Below, piece by piece: positions 17,084 to 24,456 of a stretch of DNA of 64,000 nt. How positions within the stretch are numbered: the stretch's first letter is position 1; the number at the start of each line of letters is the position of its first letter. The notes below the pieces were generated by a model, which saw only the letters and a program-made list of their open reading frames with translations, made no database searches and was not told the origin of the DNA. The position numbers and the translations under genes are program-made. Source of the stretch: an uncultured Treponema sp. (GTDB taxonomy: Bacteria; Spirochaetota; Spirochaetia; Treponematales; Treponemataceae); contig ONHK01000012.1 in assembly GCA_900317625.1 (NCBI GenBank), forward strand, positions 1-64,000, read 5' to 3'.

Positions 17084-18431
17084 TAACGTCCAACTTTTTT
17101 AAAACTTGAATAAGTTTTGTTTTTTCTATCAAGTCGATTGGACGTCCTTCAACATATTTTTTTGCTTCTTCTGTAAATGAACCGGCTGTTACGCAAAACG
17201 CTTTGTCACATTTTATATCGCGGATTTTTGAGTGCAAGTCACGCACATATAATTCCCCGATTGCGCCAGTGCTTCTGTAAAATCTGAACAGTTCTGTGTC
17301 TGTCCATTTTGAAGCCTGAACTTCGCAAAGGACTTCTACACATTCAGCGGCAACGGAAATATCCTCAATTTTAATAAATGCGTCCGGGTAATATCCTGAA
17401 ACAAATTTTCGGCACAATGCGACAAAATCGCTTGTTCCAGACATAAGGTACGCCTGAAGATTCGAGTTCTGGTTCAATTCCTGGTAGCGGTTGATTAAAA
17501 CTTGAACATCGCGATAGCCAGGGGCAATATTTTGAATCTGTTTTAAATAACCGAGCGCGCGCCCGATGTTTTTTTGTGAGATAAGAGTGTGGGCGAGCCT
17601 ATAGTAAATTGTGAGTTTTGTTTCCTGGTCAATATTTTCAAGTTTTAGGGCAATTTCGTAGTCTTGAATTGCTTTGTCCGGGGCATTCTGCTTATCGTGT
17701 ATTGTTCCTGCAGCAAGGCACGCTTTTGCACCAAAAACTGGGTTCAATCTAAGATGAAGGAAAATTTTCAAAGCCTTATCGTTGTAGCCGGCTTCATTCA
17801 TTGCGGAAGCAAAATAGAACAGAGCCTCTTTGTTTTCTGGATTCAGTTCAACAGTTCTTTTTAAATAAACAAGGCTTTCTCTGTATTTTTTTGCAAAATA
17901 CAGAGCGTATGCCAAATTCTGAATGACTTCTGTCTTTTCCGGGTTGAGCTTTGATGCGCGCTTAAAAACCATGATTGCTTTTTCATATTCTTGTTTTTGC
18001 ATTAAAACTTTGCCCATATAGTTGTTTGCGTCAAAATTCTGCGGATCGTCGCGCAGGCTTGTTGCAAGCGCTTTTAACGCATTGTCAAACTGACTTTCAT
18101 TAAAGCAGCAAATTCCGTATCTTAGGGAAGTCTGTTTTTCATCGATTGTAGGATGAACTTTTTGCAGTCCCATAAGCCGCTGATAAATCGGCATGGCTTT
18201 TTCATAATTTTTGGTGCTGTAATAAACTTCGCCCAAAGCTGTTAAAGCCTGAATATTGTTCGGGTCATGAGTCAGTTTTTTTGTGGCTTCTTTTATAATT
18301 GCTGAGTTGTTTTTTGGCTTGCCTTTCTTTTTGCCTTTGTCGTTATTTCCATTGGCTTTGCTGGTTATCAAAGTTAAAATGATAAATAAAGATGCAGCCG
18401 CGATGATAGCAATTAAGATTGATAAAGTCAT
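17067..18431 (-). CDS. Membrane-anchored TPR protein with a C-terminal Mrr-like nuclease-fold domain
   Basis: A 454-residue protein. Residues 1-24 form one transmembrane helix, followed by a basic Lys/Gly/Asn linker. From about 40 to 300 there are roughly seven tetratricopeptide repeats (for example ALTALGEVYYSTKNYEKAMP and ANNYMGKVLMQKQEYEKAIM). The last ~110 residues resemble the Mrr/restriction-endonuclease-like fold, with VLCEVQASKW as a possible (E/Q)xK strand and an AFCVTAGSFTEEAKKYVEG segment typical of Mrr domains. Such fusions may be scaffolds rather than nucleases. GGAG precedes the ATG. It lies 14 bases downstream of the aminotransferase gene. Confidence 0.8.
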   Translation of the reverse strand: MTLSILIAIIAAASLFIILTLITSKANGNNDKGKKKGKPKNNSAIIKEATKKLTHDPNNIQALTALGEVYYSTKNYEKAMPIYQRLMGLQKVHPTIDEKQTSLRYGICCFNESQFDNALKALATSLRDDPQNFDANNYMGKVLMQKQEYEKAIMVFKRASKLNPEKTEVIQNLAYALYFAKKYRESLVYLKRTVELNPENKEALFYFASAMNEAGYNDKALKIFLHLRLNPVFGAKACLAAGTIHDKQNAPDKAIQDYEIALKLENIDQETKLTIYYRLAHTLISQKNIGRALGYLKQIQNIAPGYRDVQVLINRYQELNQNSNLQAYLMSGTSDFVALCRKFVSGYYPDAFIKIEDISVAAECVEVLCEVQASKWTDTELFRFYRSTGAIGELYVRDLHSKIRDIKCDKAFCVTAGSFTEEAKKYVEGRPIDLIEKTKLIQVLKKLDVTTHIF

Positions 18432-18445
18432 TCAACATTCTCCAG

Positions 18446-19624
18446 TTATTTTTTTGAACTTTTTAATTCCGCAACGAATTCTGCAATTCGTTCCATTGCG
18501 ATTTTTATTTTATCGATTGCGGTTGCATAGCAGACGCGGATATGACCTTCGCCGCCAAGTCCAAAGACACTTCCAGGAACTACAGCAATATTATATTTTT
18601 GAAAAAGTTGTGTGGCAAATTCTTCGCTGGAAATTCCTGTTGAAGTAATATCCGGGAACATATAGAATGCGCCTTTTGGTTCTGGAACAGGAAGCCCCAT
18701 CTCATTGAATTCTTTTTCCATAAGATTTCTTCGCTGCTGATAACTTAAACGCATTTTTTCGACATCTTTCCAGCCATTGCGCAAACCTTCTGTTGCCGCG
18801 TATTGACTAAAAATCGGGGCGCAGATTGAATTGTATCCATGAAGTTTTGTCATTTGTGTAATAAGATCTGCCGGTGCCGCGACATATCCGATTCTCCAGC
18901 CGGTCATTGCAAATGATTTTGAAAATCCGTTCAGAATAATTGTGTAATCTTTCATTCCTGGAAATGAACCGATTGAAACGTGTTTTGCGTCATCATAAAT
19001 CAGTTCGCAGTAAATTTCATCGGAAATACACCAAATCTGATTTTTTACGCAAAGTTTTGCGATTTTTTCCAGTTCTTCGGCTGGAATAATTGTTCCCGTC
19101 GGATTATTCGGTGTGCACATCATTATTGCTTTTGTTTTTGGCGTAATGACTTTTTCAATTTGTTCAGCAGTCGGATAAAAACCATTCAAACTTGTGTCAA
19201 TTGGAACAACTTTTGCTTCTGTAAGACATGCAAGAGGCTCGTAATTTACGTAGCAAGGCTGGCAGACAATGATTTCGTCCCCGGGATTTAAAATGGAACG
19301 CAAAGAAGCATCAACACCTTCACTTGCTCCAACTGTAACAAGAATTTCTGTTTCAGGATTGTAATACATATTGTATCGTTCCATGTATTTACAGATTTCC
19401 TGTCTAAGTTCAGGTAAACCGCGGTTTCCTGTGTAAGATGTATGGCCTTTTTCAAGGTGATAAAATGCTTCTTCCCTCATTGTCCAAGGAGTTGGAAAAT
19501 CTGGTTCTCCGACAGAAAGAGAAATTACATCATCGTGTCCAATCAGCATTTCAAAAAATTTTCGGATTCCGCTTGGTGGAATTGATTCCATCAAATGGCT
19601 GAATTTATCTGGTCGTGTGTTCAT
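18446..19624 (-). CDS. PLP-dependent class I/II aminotransferase
   Basis: Fold-type I aminotransferase of 392 residues. Motifs include SVGEPDFPTPW, the CTPNNPTG substrate/PLP segment, SDEIYCELIYD, and the Schiff-base lysine in NGFSKSFAMTGWRIGY. These match the aspartate/aromatic/alanine-type aminotransferases (I-gamma subgroup). The ATG at 19624 is preceded by AAGGTAA; translation from an earlier in-frame start would read into the dispersed repeat and is unlikely. It follows an Lrp-family regulator on the same strand, which fits an amino-acid metabolic gene under Lrp control. Substrate cannot be fixed from sequence. Confidence 0.92.
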   Translation of the reverse strand: MNTRPDKFSHLMESIPPSGIRKFFEMLIGHDDVISLSVGEPDFPTPWTMREEAFYHLEKGHTSYTGNRGLPELRQEICKYMERYNMYYNPETEILVTVGASEGVDASLRSILNPGDEIIVCQPCYVNYEPLACLTEAKVVPIDTSLNGFYPTAEQIEKVITPKTKAIMMCTPNNPTGTIIPAEELEKIAKLCVKNQIWCISDEIYCELIYDDAKHVSIGSFPGMKDYTIILNGFSKSFAMTGWRIGYVAAPADLITQMTKLHGYNSICAPIFSQYAATEGLRNGWKDVEKMRLSYQQRRNLMEKEFNEMGLPVPEPKGAFYMFPDITSTGISSEEFATQLFQKYNIAVVPGSVFGLGGEGHIRVCYATAIDKIKIAMERIAEFVAELKSSKK

Positions 19625-19648
19625 AAAGTTACCTTTTTGTAAAAAAAT

Positions 19649-19738
19649 TAGTGGGCGTTGCGGGCTGGCGTTTGAAGCCCGCACGGTGGGTAGCGCAAAA
19701 CCAAAGGTTTGGAGCGCAGGGCGGTTGTCCGCCCTTTA
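19649..19738 (-). repeat. GC-rich dispersed intergenic repeat, copy 2
   Basis: Inverted copy of the repeat at 3758-3847, sharing the GGGCGG-CCGCCC hairpin and CGGGCTTCAAACGCCAGCCC block. It begins at the lrp stop codon and fills the gap before the aminotransferase start, again inside an apparent operon. Confidence 0.8.
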
Positions 19739-20218
19739 TGCCTGTGCTTCCCGCCGGTCGCGTTCGTCTTCTACGTAAACAATGTCATTTTCTTTGTAAG
19801 TTTTTAGGATGAAGCAAGTTTTTGTAGCACGAACACCTTCCAAGGTTGCAAGTTTGTTTGAAACAAAGAATGCAACTTCCTGCAGGGAATCGCCTTCGAT
19901 GATTACTTTGAAATCATAACCTCCGCTCATTAAAAAAAGCGATTTTACTTGCGGAAAACGGTAAATTCTGTCGGCAAGAGCATCGAATCCATGTTCTCGT
20001 TCTGGAGTTACCTGAAGCTGTATTTCAGCCCGGACTTTATCTTTGCTTTCGCCGGATTTTTCTGGATTTACGATGGCCGCATATTTTAAAATAATTCCGT
20101 CATCTTCCAATTTTTTGATAATTGCGGCGACTTCGGCTTCAGTTTTTTTTGTCATGCTTGCAATGTCTTTTACGGAAAGACGCGCGTTCTGTCGCAGTAA
20201 TTCAAGAATTTCTTCCAT
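19736..20218 (-). CDS. Lrp/AsnC family transcriptional regulator
   Basis: A 160-residue protein with an N-terminal winged helix-turn-helix (about 1-50; NARLSVKDIASMTKKTEAEV) and a C-terminal RAM/AsnC ligand-binding domain (about 70-150; MSGGYDFKVIIEGDSLQEV). Family members sense amino acids and act as octamers. GAGG precedes the ATG. The gene is co-directional with and upstream of the aminotransferase, which it may regulate. A palindromic repeat element ends 21 bases upstream of its start. The last residues may derive from the adjacent GC-rich repeat. Confidence 0.93.
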   Translation of the reverse strand: MEEILELLRQNARLSVKDIASMTKKTEAEVAAIIKKLEDDGIILKYAAIVNPEKSGESKDKVRAEIQLQVTPEREHGFDALADRIYRFPQVKSLFLMSGGYDFKVIIEGDSLQEVAFFVSNKLATLEGVRATKTCFILKTYKENDIVYVEDERDRREAQA

Positions 20219-20239
20219 GATTTGGCCTCGTAATGGTAT

Positions 20240-20454
20240 AAAATTTTTAGTTGAATATGGAGTTTCTGGTAATCAAATAAAAGCGCAGGCGAATTTACAA
20301 TTTGTGAAGACTTTGAGCGATTGAACCAATTAAAGTGCGCAGCACCCAAATAACTACAAGCGTAGCGCGAGCTCAACCGTCTAGAGCAAATTGGAAACCG
20401 CCGTGAGCGATTTTTCAGAATTAATAAAACTCTATATTCAGACTATTTGATTTT
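20240..20454. repeat. ~215-bp palindromic element, copy 2
   Basis: Second copy of the element at 11235-11451. The core from the AATTTGTGAAGACTTTGAGCG block through CAAGCGTAGCGCGAGCTCAA is nearly identical. The ends are again inverted repeats (TTAGTTGAATATGGAGTTT against AAACTCTATATTCAGACTA) but differ from copy 1 while keeping the pairing. It fills most of the 299-base gap between the toxin gene and lrp; nothing else was seen there. Confidence 0.8.
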
Positions 20455-20517
20455 AATAAGTTATTGCGTTTTTTACAATTGAGAATATTATTATGATGAT
20501 AAATTGTATATGAACTT

Positions 20518-20949
20518 TTATTCAAACCAGTTTTCGTAATAAAATACACTATCGATTTCTGTGATTGGCTCAAAGTGTTTTGTATTTCTTGTAACAAGAA
20601 TCATTTGGTTTGAGATTGCAATGGCTGCGATTTCGGTATCGGCGTAATCAATTGTTTTTCCAGATTCTTTTAGGCGCATTCGTATATCAGCTTGAATCCA
20701 TGCGGCATGATTATCAAATTGAATTATTGGAAATATTTCTTGAACATCATTGATTAATGTTGAAAAAATGAAATCCTTTCTTTTTCCTGAAGGCATAATA
20801 TTTGCTCCGAACAAAAGTTCGTTCCATGTTGTTGATGCAATTGCACAACGCTTTTCATTTTCGGAAAACTGTTTCAAAAAGTTGCGGTTTGGAACAGTTT
20901 TTAGTAATTCTGAAACTGCATTTGTATCTAAAAGATAAATTTTCTTCAT
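20518..20949 (-). CDS. PIN-domain ribonuclease toxin (VapC-like)
   Basis: A 143-residue PIN domain, the usual VapC size. The acidic catalytic residues are recognisable: D8 in YLLDTNAVSELL, the central Asp/Glu of IDYADTEIAAIA, and the C-terminal TRNTKHFEPI segment. VapC toxins cleave tRNA or rRNA and are held inactive by the cognate antitoxin. The ATG is three bases after the antitoxin stop, with GAGG inside the antitoxin's end, so the two are translationally coupled. Confidence 0.92.
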   Translation of the reverse strand: MKKIYLLDTNAVSELLKTVPNRNFLKQFSENEKRCAIASTTWNELLFGANIMPSGKRKDFIFSTLINDVQEIFPIIQFDNHAAWIQADIRMRLKESGKTIDYADTEIAAIAISNQMILVTRNTKHFEPITEIDSVFYYENWFE

Positions 20950-20952
20950 AAG

Positions 20953-21267
20953 TTAAACCTCGTCAAAAAGATGTTCTTCTGAATCTCGTGTCATTGGAAT
21001 TTTTTCTTTGATGTTGTCATAGTATGATGTAAAATCAAAATCGTCATTTTCCAAACTGAAAGTCTTGCGGGATTCGTGAATTCGTTCAATCAACGACTTT
21101 TCCTTAGGTTTTGCCTGAATTTGTTGTTCATATTCTTCTATTGTTTGAAGAACGAATTCTGGTTTTCCTCGGTTACTTATAAAAACAGGACCTTCTTCTT
21201 TTGCTTTGTGCAGAAAATATGAGAGTCGGTTTTTTACTTCAAAAATGGGAATTGCCTTGTCGTACAT
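20953..21267 (-). CDS. Phd/YefM-type antitoxin
   Basis: A 104-residue protein with the Phd/YefM N-terminal fold (IPIFEVKNRLSYFLHKA; GPVFISNRGKPEFVLQTIEEYE) and a charged C-terminal tail that would bind the toxin. Phd-type antitoxins pair with PIN or other toxins and repress their own operon. AGGAGG precedes the ATG. It lies directly upstream of the PIN toxin gene; a palindrome about 100 bases upstream of its start may be the operator. Confidence 0.9.
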   Translation of the reverse strand: MYDKAIPIFEVKNRLSYFLHKAKEEGPVFISNRGKPEFVLQTIEEYEQQIQAKPKEKSLIERIHESRKTFSLENDDFDFTSYYDNIKEKIPMTRDSEEHLFDEV

Positions 21268-21366
21268 AAAATCCTCCTGTGTGTTGAGTTTTTTTTTGAT
21301 TTTGAATCCAACTACGCTAGCATTGATTTCCTAAAGCTCAGCACATAAATTATCGTAGCTTTAAAA

Positions 21367-21391
21367 TAGCTATATGTCAAATTTATAGCTA
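21367..21391. promoter_or_regulatory. Candidate operator palindrome upstream of the toxin-antitoxin operon
   Basis: TAGCTATA and TATAGCTA flank a nine-base spacer between the divergent antitoxin and nnr genes. Autorepressing Phd-type antitoxins bind such palindromes, but the site is about 100 bases from the antitoxin start and might instead serve the nnr gene. Confidence 0.45.
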
Positions 21392-21463
21392 TAATATTTT
21401 AGTTTTTTTTGGAATTTGCATGGCGGGCGCTATGGCTGTAAAATATTTAAAAGGAGTTTTGCG

Positions 21464-22969
21464 TTGAAATCGGTTTATATTAATTCTGGAATTCCTGAGA
21501 AAGAGGCGAAAAAAAGATTTTGTTTTCCTGAGAATATCATGATGGAAAATGCGGCTGCTGCGCTGGAAAGGGAAGTTTTGTTTTATGCGCCAAAAACTGT
21601 GCTTATTCTTTGTGGAACAGGAAACAATGGTGGCGATGGTTATGCGCTTTCCAGACGGATTTTTGGAAAGGTGCAGAATCTTTTTGTGGTTGCATTTGGT
21701 GAACCAAAGACTGAAGAGGCAATTCTTCAGCGCAAAATGAGTCGTTCGGTCGGCGTAAAAATTTCCAACGCAATGGAATGGTTTTCAGGTTTGGGAAAAA
21801 CGCTGGAATTTTCTGATTCGGATGTCATTGTTGACTGTGTTTATGGAACTGGATTTCATGGGGAGCTTCCAGAAGATGTTAAGGTTGCGTTGGACTGGTG
21901 CAATGTGCAGAATGCGGTTCGGATTGCGTGCGATGTTCCTAGCGGAATGAAATTTATTGCAAATAAAACAGTTACAATGGGCGCGCTTAAAAAAAATCTT
22001 TATGAAGATTCTGCAAAGGATTTTGTGGGGGAAATTATTGTCGCGGACTTGGGAATTTCTTCTTCCGTTTTTGAATCTTGCGCTGAACCAGATGCATATA
22101 TAATTGAAGAAAATGATATAAAACTTCCTGTAAGGACAAAAAAATCTGTTCACAAAGGGAATTTTGGTCACGTTTGTATTGTTTTGGGCGAAAAAACTGG
22201 GGCTGGAATTATCGCCGGAACAGCGGCATTGCGTTTTGGCTCAGGATTGGTTTCAGTTTTGAAAAATGAATTTGCTGTGCAAAATTTTGCGATGTCGCCA
22301 GAACTTATGATTGCTGAAGATTTTCCTGAAAAAACAAGTGCGGTTTTGGTTGGAAGTGGACTTGGTCGTTCTGAAAAAGCTGAAAAATCAGTTCAAAAAG
22401 TTGTTGATTTTATCTGTAAAATGGAAAATCCTGCTGCTGTTCTGGATGCGGATTTTTTTTATAGCAAAAATTTGAATTCAATCTTGGAAAAACTGAATTC
22501 TTTGAAAAATGCCCGGGTGATTCTTACTCCTCATCCAAAGGAATTGTGCGAACTTGTGAATTCCCTGAATCTAAAAATAGACGAGCATAAATTTTCAGAA
22601 AAAAAACAGAAAAGTCAAAATGAAGAAAAATTCTTTCAGGAAAAAATATTGCTTTCTGAAGTTGTAAAAAATCGTTTTGAATTTGCGGCGGAATTTTCAA
22701 AGAGATTTCCAAATCTTACATTGATTGCAAAAGGTGCGAATACATATATTTTTTCAGAAAAATCGGCATTTATCTGCGATAAAGGTACAAATTCCCTTGC
22801 AAAAGCTGGCAGCGGCGATGTTCTTGCCGGGCTTTGCGTTTCTCTTCTGGGGCAAGGTTATTCAGCAAAGGATTCTGCGTTGACGGCAGTTTTTGAACAC
22901 GCGGTTGCAAGCTCAAAATTTGAGTATAATTTTGAATGTACGCCGCTTAATTTAATAGAAAGATTTTGA
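21464..22969 (+). CDS. nnr: Bifunctional NAD(P)H-hydrate epimerase / ADP- or ATP-dependent dehydratase
   Basis: Repairs damaged NAD(P)H hydrates. The 501-residue protein has the YjeF N-terminal epimerase domain (about 1-200; LILCGTGNNGGDGYALSR and ACDVPSGM) and the C-terminal carbohydrate-kinase-like dehydratase (about 210-500; ILTPHPKELCELV and the GTNSLAKAGSGDVLAGL nucleotide-site motif). The start is a TTG at 21464 with AAGGAG seven bases upstream; the earlier ATG at 21416-21420 has no ribosome-binding site. An odd feature is a Lys/Glu/Gln-rich insertion near residues 365-400 in the dehydratase domain. Confidence 0.93.
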   Translation: MKSVYINSGIPEKEAKKRFCFPENIMMENAAAALEREVLFYAPKTVLILCGTGNNGGDGYALSRRIFGKVQNLFVVAFGEPKTEEAILQRKMSRSVGVKISNAMEWFSGLGKTLEFSDSDVIVDCVYGTGFHGELPEDVKVALDWCNVQNAVRIACDVPSGMKFIANKTVTMGALKKNLYEDSAKDFVGEIIVADLGISSSVFESCAEPDAYIIEENDIKLPVRTKKSVHKGNFGHVCIVLGEKTGAGIIAGTAALRFGSGLVSVLKNEFAVQNFAMSPELMIAEDFPEKTSAVLVGSGLGRSEKAEKSVQKVVDFICKMENPAAVLDADFFYSKNLNSILEKLNSLKNARVILTPHPKELCELVNSLNLKIDEHKFSEKKQKSQNEEKFFQEKILLSEVVKNRFEFAAEFSKRFPNLTLIAKGANTYIFSEKSAFICDKGTNSLAKAGSGDVLAGLCVSLLGQGYSAKDSALTAVFEHAVASSKFEYNFECTPLNLIERF

Positions 22970-23069
22970 ATGGTACTACTAGCGACGAAAACAGAAGTAT
23001 AGTACACAACTAGCACGGCAAACGGATGTAAATCTTGCGGGTTTTTGCTTTGGCTGTTACGGTCATTTC

Positions 23070-24266
23070 ATGGTTAAAATTACGCAGGCATCACCGCAGG
23101 ATTTTCCTTGCACTGATGTTCTTTTTCAGACTTCATTTTGGGGAAAAATAAAAGAGAAATGTAACGCTCAGATTCCGTGTTATTTTTGGGTAATGGCTCA
23201 GTTTGAGGATGATGAAACAGAAAATTCCGCAAATCAATATAATTTTCCTTTGCTTGTAATGATTCGCTGCACAAAAGGTGGCACGGTTTATGCTTATGCT
23301 CAGCGTGCTCCTGCGGTTAATATCAGTGAAGAGTTAAGAAGTCTTCTTTTGGAAGATATTGCAGAGGCTTTAAAGGAATTTTTGCCAAAAGAAACAGCTT
23401 TTATCAGATTTGATCTTCCGTGGCCAAAATATTCCAAGAAGACAGAAGAATTACGGAACGAGCTTTTGGAGCTTTCAATGAATTTTGGAACGCGGACGCA
23501 CAATCTTAGGAAAGCGCCTTCAAATTATCTTTGTCCGAATACAATTGTGCTGGATTTACGATTTCCGCCGGAAAAATTGCTTTCTTCAATGAGGCAGCAG
23601 ACGCGAAATTCAATCCGCCGCGCATACAGGGAAGAAGTTGAATTTTCAATTTATGATGCGACAAGCCCAGATTTAGAAGAAAAATTAAAAGCCTGGCATG
23701 AAATTTATGTTTCAACTGCAAAGCGAAAAGATTTTTTTTATGAAGAAATTGAATATTTCAAGACGATTTTTAGAATCAGCATAAACTGGTCTGAATTTGC
23801 TCTGCAAGCTGAAAAAAGTTTTGTGGCAAAAAATGCGTGCGGTTTTAATAAAAATGAAAACAATGCGAACGCCCTTGTTCCGATGGACGCTCAGGTTCCT
23901 CCTCCAAAATTTTATCTTTTTACGGCGCATAAAAATAATACTCTTTTAAGCGGACTTATTCTGGCGGTTTGCGGAAGCCGTGCGTATTATATGTATGCGG
24001 CAAGTGCTCTGGAAGGTCGCGAATGTATGCCAAATTACGGTTTGCAGTGGGAAGTTATGCGTTTTGCAAGAAGTTTGGGATGCACTCAATATGATTTGAT
24101 GGGAATTCCGCCAAACGGGAATGGGGAAAACCATATGGCAGGGCTTTATATTTTTAAGACAGGTTTTGGCGGCAGAAAAATCCATTTTGACGGAACGTGG
24201 GATTTTCCATATAAACAGGAAGAATACAGCACCTACAGGATTAATGAGTCGCTTTCAATGCGATGA
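23070..24266 (+). CDS. FemAB-like peptidyl/aminoacyl transferase (GNAT-related)
   Basis: A 398-residue protein resembling FemABX/MurM-type transferases, which add amino acids from aminoacyl-tRNA to lipid II peptide stems. Diagnostic features are QTSFWGKIKEK at the N-terminus, MRQQTRNSIRRAYREEVEF near residue 175, the AYYMYAAS segment, and the C-terminal YDLMGIPPNGNGENHMAGLY and FKTGFGG motifs. No ribosome-binding site is evident at the ATG; the preceding 100 bases hold no other gene. It follows nnr on the same strand. Substrate amino acid unknown; some relatives act on other lipids or polymers. Confidence 0.85.
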   Translation: MVKITQASPQDFPCTDVLFQTSFWGKIKEKCNAQIPCYFWVMAQFEDDETENSANQYNFPLLVMIRCTKGGTVYAYAQRAPAVNISEELRSLLLEDIAEALKEFLPKETAFIRFDLPWPKYSKKTEELRNELLELSMNFGTRTHNLRKAPSNYLCPNTIVLDLRFPPEKLLSSMRQQTRNSIRRAYREEVEFSIYDATSPDLEEKLKAWHEIYVSTAKRKDFFYEEIEYFKTIFRISINWSEFALQAEKSFVAKNACGFNKNENNANALVPMDAQVPPPKFYLFTAHKNNTLLSGLILAVCGSRAYYMYAASALEGRECMPNYGLQWEVMRFARSLGCTQYDLMGIPPNGNGENHMAGLYIFKTGFGGRKIHFDGTWDFPYKQEEYSTYRINESLSMR

Positions 24267-24323
24267 TTCTATTTTTCTTGCGGCAGTTTTTTTGTGAAAT
24301 TTCAAAAAAAAATTGAAATTCAC

Positions 24324-24352
24324 TTGCACTTTTTTTTGTAAAGTTATATAAA
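24324..24352 (+). promoter_or_regulatory. Predicted promoter of glnN
   Basis: TTGCAC, 17 bases with a T8 run, TATAAA. The upstream region of the amt-PII gene has the same arrangement (TTGCAA, T8, 17-base spacing, TATAAC), suggesting coordinated promoters. Transcription would start near 24359. Confidence 0.6.
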
Positions 24353-24359
24353 AGAAACA

Positions 24360-24422
24360 ACATCAATGGCGATGTGAATTTTTTCTAATTTTGTTAGTTG
24401 AAATTCACATCGCTTTTTTTTT
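24360..24422 (+). promoter_or_regulatory. Leader attenuator of glnN with ANTAR-like hexaloop hairpin
   Basis: A small hairpin ACATC-AATGGC-GATGT (24360-24375) has a six-base loop with A at position 1 and G at position 4. Its 3' half is also the 5' arm of a strong intrinsic terminator: GCGATGTGAATTT (24369-24381) pairs with AAATTCACATCGC (24401-24413) and is followed by a T-run. The two folds exclude each other. This is the P2/terminator layout recognised by ANTAR antiterminator proteins. A second required hairpin (P1) is not clearly present. Confidence 0.7.
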
Positions 24423-24456
24423 GCAAAAAAAAATAAATTATATACTGGGGGTTACA

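Noticed and set aside
19625..19684. N-terminal extension of the aminotransferase
   Set aside because: The extra codons come from the dispersed GC-rich repeat, and AAGGTAA directly precedes the ATG at 19624.
24330..24354. Possible P1 hairpin with loop AAAGTT upstream of the glnN attenuator
   Set aside because: It overlaps the predicted -10/-35 spacer, would be transcribed only from a more distant start, and is not matched in the aligned amt-PII region, where the G is replaced by T.
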